This document shows positions 46,994 to 58,795 of a stretch of DNA of 64,000 nt, one piece after another. The stretch is from assembly GCA_000827265.1 (NCBI GenBank), contig KN834872.1:1-64000 (forward strand). The letters are read 5' to 3'. Made by a program: the position numbers and the translations under genes. How positions within the stretch are numbered: the first letter of the stretch is position 1; each line of letters begins with the position of its first letter. This DNA comes from Collybiopsis luxurians FD-317 M1 (lineage: Eukaryota; Basidiomycota; Agaricomycetes; Agaricales; Omphalotaceae). The notes beneath the pieces are model-generated. The model made no database searches. It saw only the letters and a list, made by a program, of their open reading frames with translations, and had not been told where the DNA came from.

Positions 46994-47861
46994 GAGAGAG
47001 AAAGGGGAGGAAAGACACACTCCAAAACTCTAGCTTTCTGTACACGAAGGAATGTGAAAAGCGTTACGGAATACTTACAGAGATCATTTAGGCATGAATT
47101 TCAAAACAGTTAATATTTCCAGCTTTGACCGATGACGTATGCTGCGTCATTCCACTTGGAAAGGTTGCGAGAAACACTAGTATGCAAGCGTTCTTAAACA
47201 TCAGAGAGATCAAAAGAAGAATGTAAGTGTTATGGGAAACTAAGAGGTTTTGTTCTCAATGATTTCCGCCTAATTTTGAGGTCTCTGAAACACTTCGCAG
47301 TTGCATAAAGTCCTAGTAGTATTCAATTTGAGACGAACTGAAGCCACAATGGCTTTTGAGTGATAATATAAAGTGGCTTACCACTCCAGTCGTTTAATTT
47401 AAGGCCGAAAAGGGTTTTCAAGTGCATAAAGTGGTCGCTTAGTACCCGACGCCCTCCAGATCAGTTATCAGAAGCTCGTGTATGTGTTTCAATTCGACTA
47501 TCGTATTTAAGTCTGGGACTAGAGATCAGCCGAGATTTGAGAGAATAATCGAGTTCAATTATGGCAGTGATACAAGACGAAATAAAGAAGTACTAGATGC
47601 CTGAGTACGGTAGGGACAATCACAAAGCCACGGCATATCCTTCCTCTCCACCCCAACTGTGGCTTACTAGTTCCGATCTTTGTCTCTCAACGAGTCCTGC
47701 AATCCCCAAGATAGGCTCAACTGATAAATAGGATATCCAAACGATAAAATGAAGCAATTATCACGGAATTAAGGAGGAAGCAGAGGAGACTTGAAAGGAA
47801 AAGATGAATCAACCCAAGTCCAAGGCATCCGTTCACCGGCACACACCTGACACTTCTCCGT
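46994..47861. other. No supported gene
   Basis: Short ORFs only. A short stretch near 47110-47150 (CAGCTTTGACC, ATGATGTATGCTGC-like) resembles 52.70-52.74 kb. Confidence 0.45.
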
Positions 47862-48014
47862 TCAGGACTTGAAAGGGCAGTTGGGAGCATGGGCATTGGT
47901 CCAACCGCAGGCACCGCAAGTAGCACCACTATCATTAAAATCTTTATGGGAGGACTCGGTCTCATTAAACAAGACGAACGAGTGGATTGTCAAACAGGGT
48001 AACGACGCGTGCAT
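47862..48014 (-). CDS. Possible small cysteine-containing protein
   Basis: A reverse ORF from an ATG near 48014 gives about 50 aa, ending in GATCGACGWTNAHAPNCPFKS-like sequence (four Cys in the last 20 residues). The preceding hydrophobic run (QILTLTIAMHASLPCL) could be a signal peptide if translation starts upstream. A second frame (from 47.93 kb) starts MIVVLLAVPAVGPMPML and could also be a secreted product. No family is recognised and the correct frame is undecided. Confidence 0.25.
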   Translation of the reverse strand: MHASLPCLTIHSFVLFNETESSHKDFNDSGATCGACGWTNAHAPNCPFKS

Positions 48015-48331
48015 TGCAATAGTGAGGGTTAGGATTTGTGAGAAGCGAGAGGCTGGATGAATGAAGGTATGACAATTGCGCTGGATGGTTGAGTGGGGGA
48101 AAGATCCAGCATGACATGGGCTTTTTATCCTGTTTGCAACCCCGGCGGCATGACTGGGCGCTATATTACTGTGGCCGCATAAAACAAAGGAACTGAAAGA
48201 ATCCCAGCGTCTAATCATTTTAGCCCTGTTTAATCGTTCTTATTTCTTTAAATCCGCGGACCACATTCAATAACAAAGCGCAGCTTGTGAATAGTGCTGA
48301 CACAGCAAACAACTTATCGTCAATTCACTCA

Positions 48332-48414
48332 ATTACACTGAAATTACTTTAAAGAGCATTCGTTTAAAGTAATTTTATTGTTCTGGCATTTCTTTAAGGT
48401 AATTTCACAGTAAT
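48332..48414. repeat. Short inverted repeat around ATTACTTTAAAG
   Basis: The left arm reads ATTACACTGAAATTACTTTA and the right arm is its near-perfect complement ending CACAGTAAT. A third, shorter AAAGTAATTTTA word lies inside. It could be a tiny MITE or a hairpin; no target duplication was confirmed. Confidence 0.6.
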
Positions 48415-49364
48415 GCCGGGAACTTACAATGACTTGTTCCCTGTGTGATGGATCCACATTCATGATCGGAATTTTGGAGCTCTTCAACCACGGATTACTA
48501 AGTATCTGCGGCAGTCATGGATGTAACTAAGTCAAAATAATGCGAGAGTTGCAGACAACATTGCCTTGCCCTGTTAACGGTCAAAATAAGTACAAGTTAA
48601 ATTCAGGCGGCATATAGTAAGTTGTATGTTCAGTACCCCTCAGTTCGGTTCAAGCGGAGGTCTATAAATCGAGTATTAACATTTTTTTGTGTCAACCGAC
48701 GGCGAATCGTGGAAATCATAGGCAGATCGGGTGTCCTTCGGTTATCGAAGTAGTAGCGAGTATTACACGCAGGACGGGATTTTATAGTTAGCATTGTCAA
48801 TGAGTACTGGTTCTATCATACTTGTTTGGGAGTCCTAGGTTGATCTTTGGCACCCATGTGAATCTTGAAAATGAGGTCCCTTCGGCAATTCTGACTAGCA
48901 TAGCAACTTGAATATTGAATCAGTGTTATCATATTTTAACCAATCACACCTCATGCAGTGAGCAATACGTAGAAGACATTTACCAAGAATTGAATTTCCA
49001 GTGCCACGAAGTTAAAATTGAAATAGAAAATGTTACACAACCTGTTTAATGCGACGGCTTCATGGAGTATAGATAGATTGAGAACTGATACATGACTCCA
49101 TGTACCGGAGGCAGAGTAAAAGCAGGCACTAGCTGTCAAGAAAAAGGAATCTCCGACCCCATTTCCAATCTAGTATGGTATAGAATGACCGAAGAACAAG
49201 AATAAGTGACAAAAAAAGAGGAAAAGCAGGTGCGTGACACTCAAATAGGAAACTCTATAGCTAGCATACCCTTCCTCGTGGCCCCTGAATAGAAGAAGAA
49301 AGCCGCTCTATCAACACTTTCGGAAATATTGCATAAGTTTAGCAGTGACTGCTGGTTTTTTGTC
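48415..49364. other. No supported gene
   Basis: Short ORFs only, none with recognised features. Confidence 0.45.
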
Positions 49365-49367
49365 AAT

Positions 49368-50240
49368 CACACCTGACCGATGAGTTTTTCCCGGCTGAAA
49401 AATTTAAGGGGAAATGCTAAAAACAATTACTAATTTTTCCTAAGAAATTGAAATTCTCTTTTATAGGAAAACTTTATCATTTTCACCTGATTAAGGATAT
49501 CTTTCTCGTAACATAAAATTGGTCTTTTGGCCAAGATAAAGATAGTCTTTCGGCCAAGAAGTAGATTATCTTTCGGCACAGATAAAGATATTTTTTCGCA
49601 CCTGTTAAATTTTAAATTTTTCCTTCGCGAAGCCAAATGCCCGCTTTTTGCAGAAGCGCCGAAAAGGCACTCAAATTCACATTTCGTATTCTACAGGTAT
49701 GTAACTGTACCTCGTAGAGGGAAAATCCCTTCCCAGACGTTTGCACTTAGGCAAATGCAAGGTGACAGACTGCAAGCCTCCGAAAGGATGACCTGTGTCT
49801 TTCTTTGCAGATGGTCATCTCGAGGCTTTAACAGACTTTTAGCGGGCAAAATTGCACATGTCTGAGAAGGAATTTCCCCTCTACGATGTACAGTTACCAG
49901 AGCGATACCTGTAGAATACACTATATGTAAAGTTGAGCGCCTTTTTGGTGCTTCCGCAAAAAACGAGCATTTGGTTTCGCGAAGGAAAAATCTAAAATTT
50001 AACAGGCGCAAAAGATTATCATTATCTGTGCCGAAATATAATCTTTTTCTTGGCCAAAAGATAATCATTATCTGGGCCGAAAGACCAATTTTATCTTACG
50101 AGAAAGATATCCTTAATCGGGTGAAAAATGGTAAAGTTTTCCTATGAAAAATGATTTCAATTTCTTAGGAAAAATTAATAATTGTTTTTAGCATTTCCCC
50201 TTAAATTTTTCGGCCAGGAAAAACTTGTCGGTCAGGTGTG
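49368..50240. mobile_element. Foldback element, 873 bp, arms about 370 bp
   Basis: Starts CACACCTGACCG and ends with the complement CGGTCAGGTGTG. The two arms are complementary over about 49368-49740 and 49865-50240, including the words TTTAAGGGGAAATGCTAAAA, AGGATATCTTTCTCGTAA and several ATCTTTCGGC units. About 120 bp in the middle is unpaired. The trinucleotide AAT flanks both sides (49365-49367 and 50241-50243), a likely 3-bp target duplication. No transposase ORF; the ORFs inside are mirror images produced by the two arms. It would be a non-autonomous DNA element, able to form a long hairpin RNA if transcribed through. Confidence 0.85.
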
Positions 50241-50243
50241 AAT

Positions 50244-51602
50244 AGTGTCAGCTCAAGTTCTTCAATTTCCCGCCAGCAGTAAAGAATTGCCAGTAACAGC
50301 CTGAGTGTTAAAATGAGAGAGGATGTATCATTGGTTGGGTCTAATTTCCGACTGACCAAGTTCCCAAACATCAGGATTTCCCTTAACAATATTTGCATTG
50401 TCAATACTCACATTACAAATTCTCAAAAACTGAAGCGCAAACTCTTTGCTGGTACTCAATTATATTGAGGTTTATTATTAGAATTGAAACGAGAGGCATT
50501 AGAGAAAGATGGGAAAATAGAAGGGAGTATGGAATGACTGGATACTTCCAATGGACTCGGTGTGAACTATCTGCCGGCTTCCTGAATGCCCTATTTTTTT
50601 GAAATCATCTCGCCGGAGCACAATGAAATTTTTGATTCAAAATAAAAATCAAGTCTTTTTTAAGCAGCTGGCATGAACAGCTTTTTCCACAAGTCGCCAG
50701 ACAAATCCCCCCAGCTAAATGCATTGCTGGAACACTCCAAAATTCAAATACCATCAAGCGCCATAACATTGTGCTTGCACAGAATCAGACCGTATCAATG
50801 GATCGGAGGATGTAGATGATAGATCCAGGGACACAAAAAGCTAATTCGATATCATCGGAGCCGCTTGTGATGTCTAGTGCTATCAAGTTAAGTGATCCAA
50901 AATTGGACTAGACAGTACCGTTGTCCGTAACATTGCCATCTACCGAACTTCAGGAAATATCCATTCTCCATGTCAGACTGAGCAACAATAGTTCCAATTC
51001 CTAGATGGAGTATTCAGTGATTAATTGTGCATTTACTGCTTGATTCCAACAGTACCCTCCCGCTAGACACCCCTACGGTTATGAACAAAGAGGACATTCA
51101 TAGTTTAACAGAAAATGGCAGATCCGCGGGGATTAATGCCATACACAACTCTAATTCAAACACATGACTCAAACTTTTCCAGGAATTGGTGTCAGAGATT
51201 ACCTCAGCTGCTACCCAGGTACCAACTCGCCATTATCTTTAAATTACATCTGTCCGGCATAATCTTGTCCAGGGAAGGCTGACTCTTTGAATGAAGTTCT
51301 CGTCAGTGTCAGAATCAAAGTAATATATCATTCCCGCACATTTGCAAGATGCGTGCTCCTCTAGACATATTGTTTTGGAAGTGTGGCGACCAAATGGATA
51401 ATAGAACTTCAATCAGCCAGTCTTCCTGAGACAAATAATTGGCCAGAGTCAATGATAACTCTTTAAAAGGCAAGACGCTGAACTAAGAAGCAGCATTTGG
51501 ATGCTCACCTGGGGAAAAGGGCTCCGAGCGGCTAGCCAGTGAATACACCTTAGACTACCTTGTGGTAATATAAAAACTGTACAATGGATACTACGACACC
51601 TC
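50244..51602. other. No supported gene
   Basis: Short ORFs only on both strands. Confidence 0.45.
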
Positions 51603-51953
51603 GGCAATGAGAGGCTGTTGAGTCACCCACATGGACATTACAACCCTTGAGCAAGCAAAACGAGTAAAGAATCAGGTTTGGAAGTTGAAAATCGGGTTCT
51701 GCATTGTCTTTGAATTTGAAATTTAGAAGAATGGCAACGAAAATGGTGTAATACTCATAGTTATTAAAGGGCAATGTGGGAGGCTGAGGAAACCTCCACA
51801 TGGACATTGCAATCCCCGAGCAAGCTGAACAAGTTAAACATCAGGCTCAGAGAGCATAAATGGGGTACTACAGGTCTTTGAATTTGATAGTACGAGGACT
51901 GGTAACGAAAATGGTTTAACATCTTCATTTATTAATGGGCAATGTGAGAAGTC
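51603..51953. repeat. Diverged tandem repeat, period about 168 bp
   Basis: Units start with GGCAATG at 51603, 51770 and (partial) 51938. Each full unit contains CCACATGGACATT, GAGCAAGC, CTTTGAATTTGA and GGTAACGAAAATGG-like words in the same order. Divergence is moderate. Confidence 0.75.
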
Positions 51954-51954
51954 G

Positions 51955-52130
51955 CCAGATACATGGGCAGTGCACAATACATACCTGTACATCATACGGT
52001 CAAATACAGGTAGAACCGTACTGTATACTGGACCCGTTATTTACCTTTCTCAGGTCAAGACGGTCCGGGTACAGATCTGTATATACGGTACCCGTATACC
52101 GTCGGTGTACGGTTCCGGTACCGAGCCCTG
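51955..52130. repeat. Palindromic GTACCGTATACGGTAC-type cluster
   Basis: Repeated short words in both orientations (ACGGTACCCGTAT, ATACCGT, CGGTACC, TACAGGTAGAACCGTA) make this stretch strongly self-complementary. It may be a degraded MITE or a secondary-structure-rich repeat. Confidence 0.5.
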
Positions 52131-54239
52131 ATTCATACTGTCGCCTTTCAGGTCCTATTAATCATTGGTGCTCGGTCAAAGCTCATATGAAGGTATGATT
52201 GGCCGAGCTGATAATGATTCAATGCTGTCAAACTGGTCAGGTGTGCCCATCCATCAATGCAAGAGCCACTCTGAATAGATTTGTTCCGCAGGAGCATCCT
52301 CGAAGAATAGAACCCGTGCAAACAAAATCCGCGCTCCCCGCTCCTGCTTGTTGGCAATGGCGAGCTCAAAGAGAAGAACTTGTGATGAATACAATCTTTT
52401 TTCTCAGCACTCGGACAAGATTATTCACCATTCAACTTTCACTCTGATTTCATTGATCCCAACTGTAAGGTGCTGCCAGGTAAGGTGCATTTTTCTTTGC
52501 CGCCGGAAGGCTGTAATCTATAACCCATTGTTCAACATTCAAGCTGTCGAGCTGGTAAAGTAAGTATGTTTTGAGTGAGCTTTATTTATCAGGGAAGTAT
52601 CATATGGCCTCCCAAAATGCATCAGAATATAATGGGATATTATGGAAGAGAAAATGTTGGCGGTCGAGTTTAGAAAGAAGATCTTCATTCTCCGAAATGA
52701 GATTATATTTACAGCTTTGACCAATGATGTATGCTGCCGCTCAGTCCCAGTCCCAAACGATTGTCTCGACATTCTTGTGAGCAGATAACGATGGTACCAT
52801 CTGCTATGAACAGCCCAACAGGAGTACTCAGTATAGTGTTGGCCAACTCCTTAAAAGAGATATAAACTGCTTATATTAGCTCATGACTATGGCAATGATT
52901 TTGGTTTTTGAGTAGCTGATTTCAGGACCAAATTTCAGTGCAAAAGCAGGTATGAGCAAAATAAAGCCTTTTTTGAGTCCTACATAGTCAGCGCCTATTG
53001 AAGGACATATTGAGAACAAACGCAATGTCTTACCGACATTGGTTGTTCTGTTGTTGCGAACATGATTGTTCAATTTACTGATCCGAATGTGGATGCAGAA
53101 AAAGATGTCACTTCCATATATGGAAGAGCCGTTCCCACATGCGCTCCAGCCTCATTCTGCGAACACAAACTGACTACCATAGACTGTAAATGTCCGATAA
53201 CTACAAATTAAAACTTTACAATGAACAAAGGCATAAGTGTAGGCTTGGACAGGCTAAAAAACCAAGTCAAAACCTCCAGATTTTGTGGGCTACCGTCTAA
53301 GGCAGTGACTTCTTTTCTTTGTCCCGCTGTCGGCGGCAGTCCAGATAAAGAAGCGCCCATCTGTCGCTGAGAATTTTTGTCTAATTCTTCAGTTTACTTC
53401 TAACCTTGAGTTGTCTGTGCAAAGTATGGACTCACCACCTCTGTACAATAATATCTAAAGTCGTTCCATTAAGCAGTTCCATTCTGCTTTTTTGAGTAAT
53501 TCTTCAGGGATATCTCTCGTTTATCTCAGACATTGGCAAAGGAGGATTACAATAGAGTTTCACAGTCTGCGGTCTCGACGGAACATACATTCAAGTGAAT
53601 TCAGCATGTAAGGTCACAGACAATGAAACATAAACATAAGACTGTGAAAGCGAGCTTCATCATCTTCTTTCACATTCTTCTGTACAATATACTGCCCGCC
53701 TTTCCCAGAGCAATATCCCCGACGCTATCTCACTCTGCCGCCCAAGCTACAGCAGCTACGAACATTGTTCCCGTCTTCGTAGCAGGATTGTGCACTCAAT
53801 ACAATGAATGCATTTTGAGCTTGGATCTTCAACAAATTTTCTACTCCATAGTGACCAGTGACCACTGTTAACTTCCCGGCCTCGAGTACACTTTCAACCT
53901 ACCACTTTGCTCACAGTTATGTCGAGACAAGAAGGCAATTTGACTTGAATTGTCTAGATAGGTTCTTGAGCTCAACGAAACCTTTGGACACGGAGTTTCC
54001 CCAACAAATAAACTAGGAAACCTGTCAAAGGTAAAGTTGATGTTAATTTAGTTGAATGGGGTACAAAAGTCCTACGCCTCACGTGGGTTGGTTCGGAGGA
54101 TGGTTGGATTCTTTTTCATCATTTCATCATTTCATCTAGCGCCGTCTTTCGCGGCAATGCCCGCTACCTCTGACCATTCCGTCAACTCTCAACAAAACTA
54201 TACCGTATTCAATTTATAAGATATATATTATTTAACCAA
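52131..54239. other. No supported gene
   Basis: Contains an 82-aa forward ORF (53623-53871) with a hydrophobic N-terminus (FIIFFHILLYNILPAF), which could be a signal peptide, but no intron-consistent gene or family. Other ORFs are short. Confidence 0.4.
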
Positions 54240-57186
54240 TTCCATACCGATACACCTCCACTACAACTGCATTTCTGCTCGAAACTTCTCTCGCTCATCG
54301 AACAGCATTCCTATTCCACCTAGCAATGTAGATATTGGAGGAGAGGTCTATCATACATACCACCAGCTTCTCAAGAGTCGGCATCTCCATGAAAACTTTG
54401 CAGTAAAACTTGAAAAGAAAATTGACCTGCAACCCATTATTAATGCAGCATTACAACCTCACAACCACATACCACAGATCCAAACAATGGAAAATTCAGT
54501 AACACTCAAAGACACCTTGCACTCCTGTTGCAAACAGGTATATGTTGTGTGTATCATAACCCCATGGACATTAAAGATGCAGCATTTTCAGACAGTATTT
54601 GTGAACAATTAGCCAAATTATTTCCTCATACAGTACCCCATTGTTGTTTGTGGCAGGACTGCGAATGCACAATTTGATTAAATTAGGAGCTCCAGTCTTC
54701 AACACCCACTTGACATTTGCAGGTAAGCCTCTGAATGTAGTGACATTTTGAAGCACTGCAGCATCTCCCAGATAAACCAGAGGTTTATTTACCCAATGGT
54801 GAGTGTCTAGCTTGTGATTGATATAGTGTTGAAGTGCAGTAAGGCATTGGCTCGGAGGGTTCTTTAGCTGTAATTTTGTCAATAGTGGAACTGACTTTAG
54901 TATAGTGAGGAGTCAGTCTGTTGATATTTTGGTAGACTTTGTGCCCAGAACTGTTTGACCTATAAAGTGTGCAAGGGAATTGACACTATCGAAATCTGCA
55001 GATATTAATTACATGCCTCAGCATCATGAACTCCATGTGTGTAAAACATTGATCTGTAAATAAATGGTGTAGGAGAGCGAGTCAACATTGGTCAATCTGC
55101 AGGTCGGTGGTACTTAAGCCATGAAGATGCACACAGCAGTAAAGCTTACTGTGTTCAAGAGAAAACATTGAGGTTCAAATGCAAAATTCATATTGACTGA
55201 ACAGGGTGCTGTGGATTAAGGAAGATGGAGGTGCAGTGGTAGAATGTATGACCAATGAAGTTGAAGTGGGTGCAAAAAAAATCATCATATGTATTTGAAT
55301 GTGCATTAGAGGAGTTGGAATGGACAGTATGTGTTTGCTCTACAGATATCATGTTATTATGTCTATGAATCCCATTTAAGGGTGCTGCATTTTTGAATGT
55401 GGGATGATGAACATCCACTGACATAGTTGATTCTATGTACTGATTAGAATGGGATATCAACATATATTGAAAGAACTCACTGCTTGGGAATGCAAGGGAA
55501 GCAAGTTGAAGGCTGGGTAGTTGAATGGCCAGTCCTATTGATGAAGGAGGACAACACTACTGAATGCAGAAGAGGTGGCATAACACAGTACAATACTGTG
55601 TAATCATTGACAGTGATGAGCATGGTAAGAATAGAATAGATGAAAGAAAAAGAAGTCAGGGAATGATGGCTGCAGTGCCGAACTGGGTCAGAAGAAAGGG
55701 ATTGATCACATTTTGATCACAAGACTGGGACATATTTGCCATGGTTATGGAACAAGCAACACACAGAACCCTCTACCCTAAAGAGGTAGCGGGAATATTG
55801 TTAATTTTCTCAATTTCCGCATACCCCACTTCCAAAGATTCAGTTCACTCTTCTCTCATGCATTTTAATACTAACTCCCCCAAGGTTGCTAGCTCATCTA
55901 GGTCCACTTCTTCCCCAAAATTACTGGTTCATATAAATCTATTTTTAATCTATCTGCCGGTGCAAGCTTTGACTGGATGGAGGGTTTCATAGCTAGAAGA
56001 ATTCAAAATCTTAATGAATATCCTCATCTCCAGAGATTGGCACAACAATCATCAAGGTGAACTATTGTCTCAGGTCCTCTCTTGCAGTTCAAGCACAGTA
56101 TTCACCTCTTTCATCCTCAATGACTCCACTTATAAACATGGGACATGTACCCTCTTTTTTCGACCTGCTCATCCCCATTGACTCTTAGTTGTGCCCTACT
56201 GCGAGTGATATACACATTCCTCAGTCTGAAACTTTGTCTTTTCATTGTCATCAATATCCTTCTATTCTAGGTAAGGTAACGCCACTTAGCTTACACGATA
56301 TGCTTGACAAAACCTTCTATATTGATGTACATATAGATCTCTGTCCTCCTTATCTTCAAACAAGGCATTGCAAATTTTCACTTCCCTCTACCTTCCAAGA
56401 TCTAATTCATCTGCAGGCTACTTTTAATTCTACAGGTATGACACTGAAGAAAATGTGGAAACAAGAAGCGCAAGATTTGGCTTTACAGCTGATCAATAAT
56501 TTGTTTTCCTATGCTATCAGCCTTTCTAAGATTTCCTCAAACCTTCCACATATTTTTCTAGCTTTGACTATACTATTCCATTTGACCTCTGGATTCTAAT
56601 GAACCCCTCCGAGTCCTCACATTCCTCAAACATTATTTTGTCGTCCTTGCAAACCTCCTCATTTAAACTCAATTCATGTGCCGACAATTCAATCTCATCT
56701 GACTAACTTATTCCCCATGCCTGTGATCCTATTTCAAGTGGTGAGTTGTTTGCAGATTTTGTTCCATATGTTAGCTGGCCTTTAATCTTCTCAGATTCAA
56801 CTGTCTGATATGACTTGTGAGTCCCATGTGTGAATAGTCAAGTGCTAGATTAGTAGATTTTTTCTTTTCTTGAATGTCCATTGGTGTCCATTGGGAAGCC
56901 TAGACTGTTGTAGGATTTTGGAGCAAATCCTAAAATTGTTTGATTCACTCGATCTGATGCACCCTGAATGACTTGCAAGTAGACTGGCTCCTTCCAAATT
57001 TCCAAGCTCCGCAGGATATATCCAGCAATATTAGTTCTCTCCTCAAGTCTCACATTGTCTTGCATGCCAGAATCTTGGAGTTACTGCAAAAAGGTTCAAC
57101 TTCAACTTTCAAGTATTACATGGTTTCTCATTTCTGTCTAGGTGCCCTCAGCAAAAGTTCGAAGCCTTAGGAGCCTGTTACAGGTA
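54240..57186. other. CpG-poor region with unassigned ORFs
   Basis: CG dinucleotides are rare, as in 1-7 kb. The reverse ORF 54571-54882 (103 aa, PLVYLGDAAVLQNVTTFRGL) and reverse 55188-55463 (91 aa, His/Asn-rich) look exon-like. The forward ORF 56189-56599 (136 aa, YIDVHIDLCPPYLQTRHCKF) is the longest. None shows a reverse transcriptase, integrase, transposase or other motif I know. The region is probably old repeat-derived DNA. Confidence 0.35.
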
Positions 57187-57559
57187 ACACCTCACAATGG
57201 ACCCAAAATGCCACTTGGGAAAATAAGCAAAAAAGATAAGAGAAAAGGTCTTTTTCAATAAATTTTTTGAGTGAAAAAATATAGTTTTGCCACTTGAGAA
57301 ATACAAAGGAATAGATATTCTTTTTCACTGACTTTTGCACCTGTAAAAGGCGCCGGTCTGACTGTCATGGCATGGCCCCAATCAGACTGATACATTTTTT
57401 GGGTGGATAAAGTAATGAAAAACTCAATCTTTCCCTTTGTCTTTCTTGAATAGCAAAAGTTAAAATTTTCAGTCAAAAAAGCTGCCAAAAAAGAAAAGCT
57501 TCTTTTTTACCTTTTCCGCTTCTTTTTCCCAATGGTGTTTTTGGCCAGGCATGAGGTGT
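57187..57559. mobile_element. Second, more decayed foldback element (about 373 bp)
   Basis: Left end ACACCTCACAATGG and right end CCAGGCATGAGGTGT are imperfect complements, and complementarity continues inward (CACTTGGGAAAA with TTTTTCCCAATGG, GAGAAATACAAAGG with CCTTTGTCTTTCTT, GCGCCGGTCTGACTGTCATG with CATGGCATGGCC...CAGACTG). The centre is near 57370. The ACACCT start and GGCCA words recall the 49.4-50.2 kb element, but the bodies differ. Confidence 0.6.
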
Positions 57560-57862
57560 AAGTATACCTTCATTCAATTCCATTGCCTGTTTGCCTAAAA
57601 CCTCACGATTTGTTCAGAAGATGTCATTAAATCTCATCCTGAGTGGCTAGTGTAATATGACTGGGCCATTAGCAGGTCCTATGTTATGTTCTAGTAACTG
57701 ATGTATCACCTGTTGCATAGTGCTCAGGAGATGCACTGGTTTACAGCATTGGTGCCTCCCCTTTGCTGCAACACAATCACATTCACTTCTTCAAAAAGAT
57801 CATTTATTAAGGTGATCATTGGTGGTGTAATTTCATTCCAGATGATCTTCAAGAGAGTAGGT

Positions 57863-58795
57863 GTGCATGGAATGTTTCCCTTTTGACACTAGTTAGGTCT
57901 TGTTAGTGGTTTCTGACATGGCACATATGTTTCATCTACTTTCTGGATATAGATGTTGGCTCGTGTAAACCACTCCAAGACAGTGTATCACACGGTTCAA
58001 CCTTGTAGCTAACTAATTCGTACGTGTATGGTGTTGAGCGCTTGTCACTGCTGCTGTCCTTACGGTAATGTGGTCCTGACCTGATCCTTCAAACAAGCTC
58101 TCTGTCTCAGCACTGTTGCAACTCCTTCTGTTCGCATACACTACCTTACAACATAAGTACCATATTAATTCTAATAGTTTTGTTCTTTCCTGATGATTTA
58201 CTGAATGTTGATGCTGGTTGGTGGTCATGATGGTTGCGAGATAATCCTGATATATAATCAAATCTATTTTTTGTCCTGGACCTGACAACAAGTGCGACAA
58301 TGTCGGACCATGGATTTTCCAGTTTCTTCTTGCCCATCAACTTCTATACAATTTTTTGGGAGCCGCAGCTGTAGCCTCTTGAATCCTCCAACTTGAGATG
58401 GCTGGAATGTCCATCCAATGCTCTTTTATCTACAAACAATTGGATATCCTTTGTCTCCAGTGAGTGGCTCTTTGTTCATGAAGGTTGTGGTGGCCACTGA
58501 TTGTGCTTTTTTCTCCACCTAGCACATTCTACAGACTTTACTTTGTGAATCAGCAGCATGGGCAATGCTTTAGGCTTGGTTTGTGTTGGATTATACAGAA
58601 GCTTGGTATGTTTCTGTGCGTCTGCCTTCCTATAGCATCTGCTAATTGTGCTTTCCCTCATGCTTCCTTGAGAGAACACATTAATGTGCATGGGGAACAT
58701 CAACCCAAGAGTTCAGAAAAGATCATTTAAAAGGAAATGTCAATGAATATGGGGGCTTACACAGTAATCTAATTAGGGATACAAATTAAGTTGGA
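57863..58795 (+). pseudogene. Third copy of the GT15-end/MARVEL block, with internal deletion
   Basis: From left to right: a GT15 3' scrap (57863-57980, like 14745-14870), the exon-like region of 14.4-14.7 kb inverted (58.0-58.35), and the MARVEL first exon at 58558-58605 (MGNALGLVCVGLYRSL with a GTATG donor). Directly after the start of the first intron, the sequence jumps at about 58660 to the permease 3' flank (like 44160-44300 and 12.85-13.0 kb). About 1.1 kb holding the other MARVEL exons is missing. CG sites are replaced by TG or CA almost everywhere (CGCGTTGGG to TGTGTTGGA). Confidence 0.65.

Noticed and set aside
49430..50068. ORFs of 68-125 aa in the foldback element
   Set aside because: The two arms give mirrored frames with the same peptide text; inverted-repeat DNA explains them without coding.
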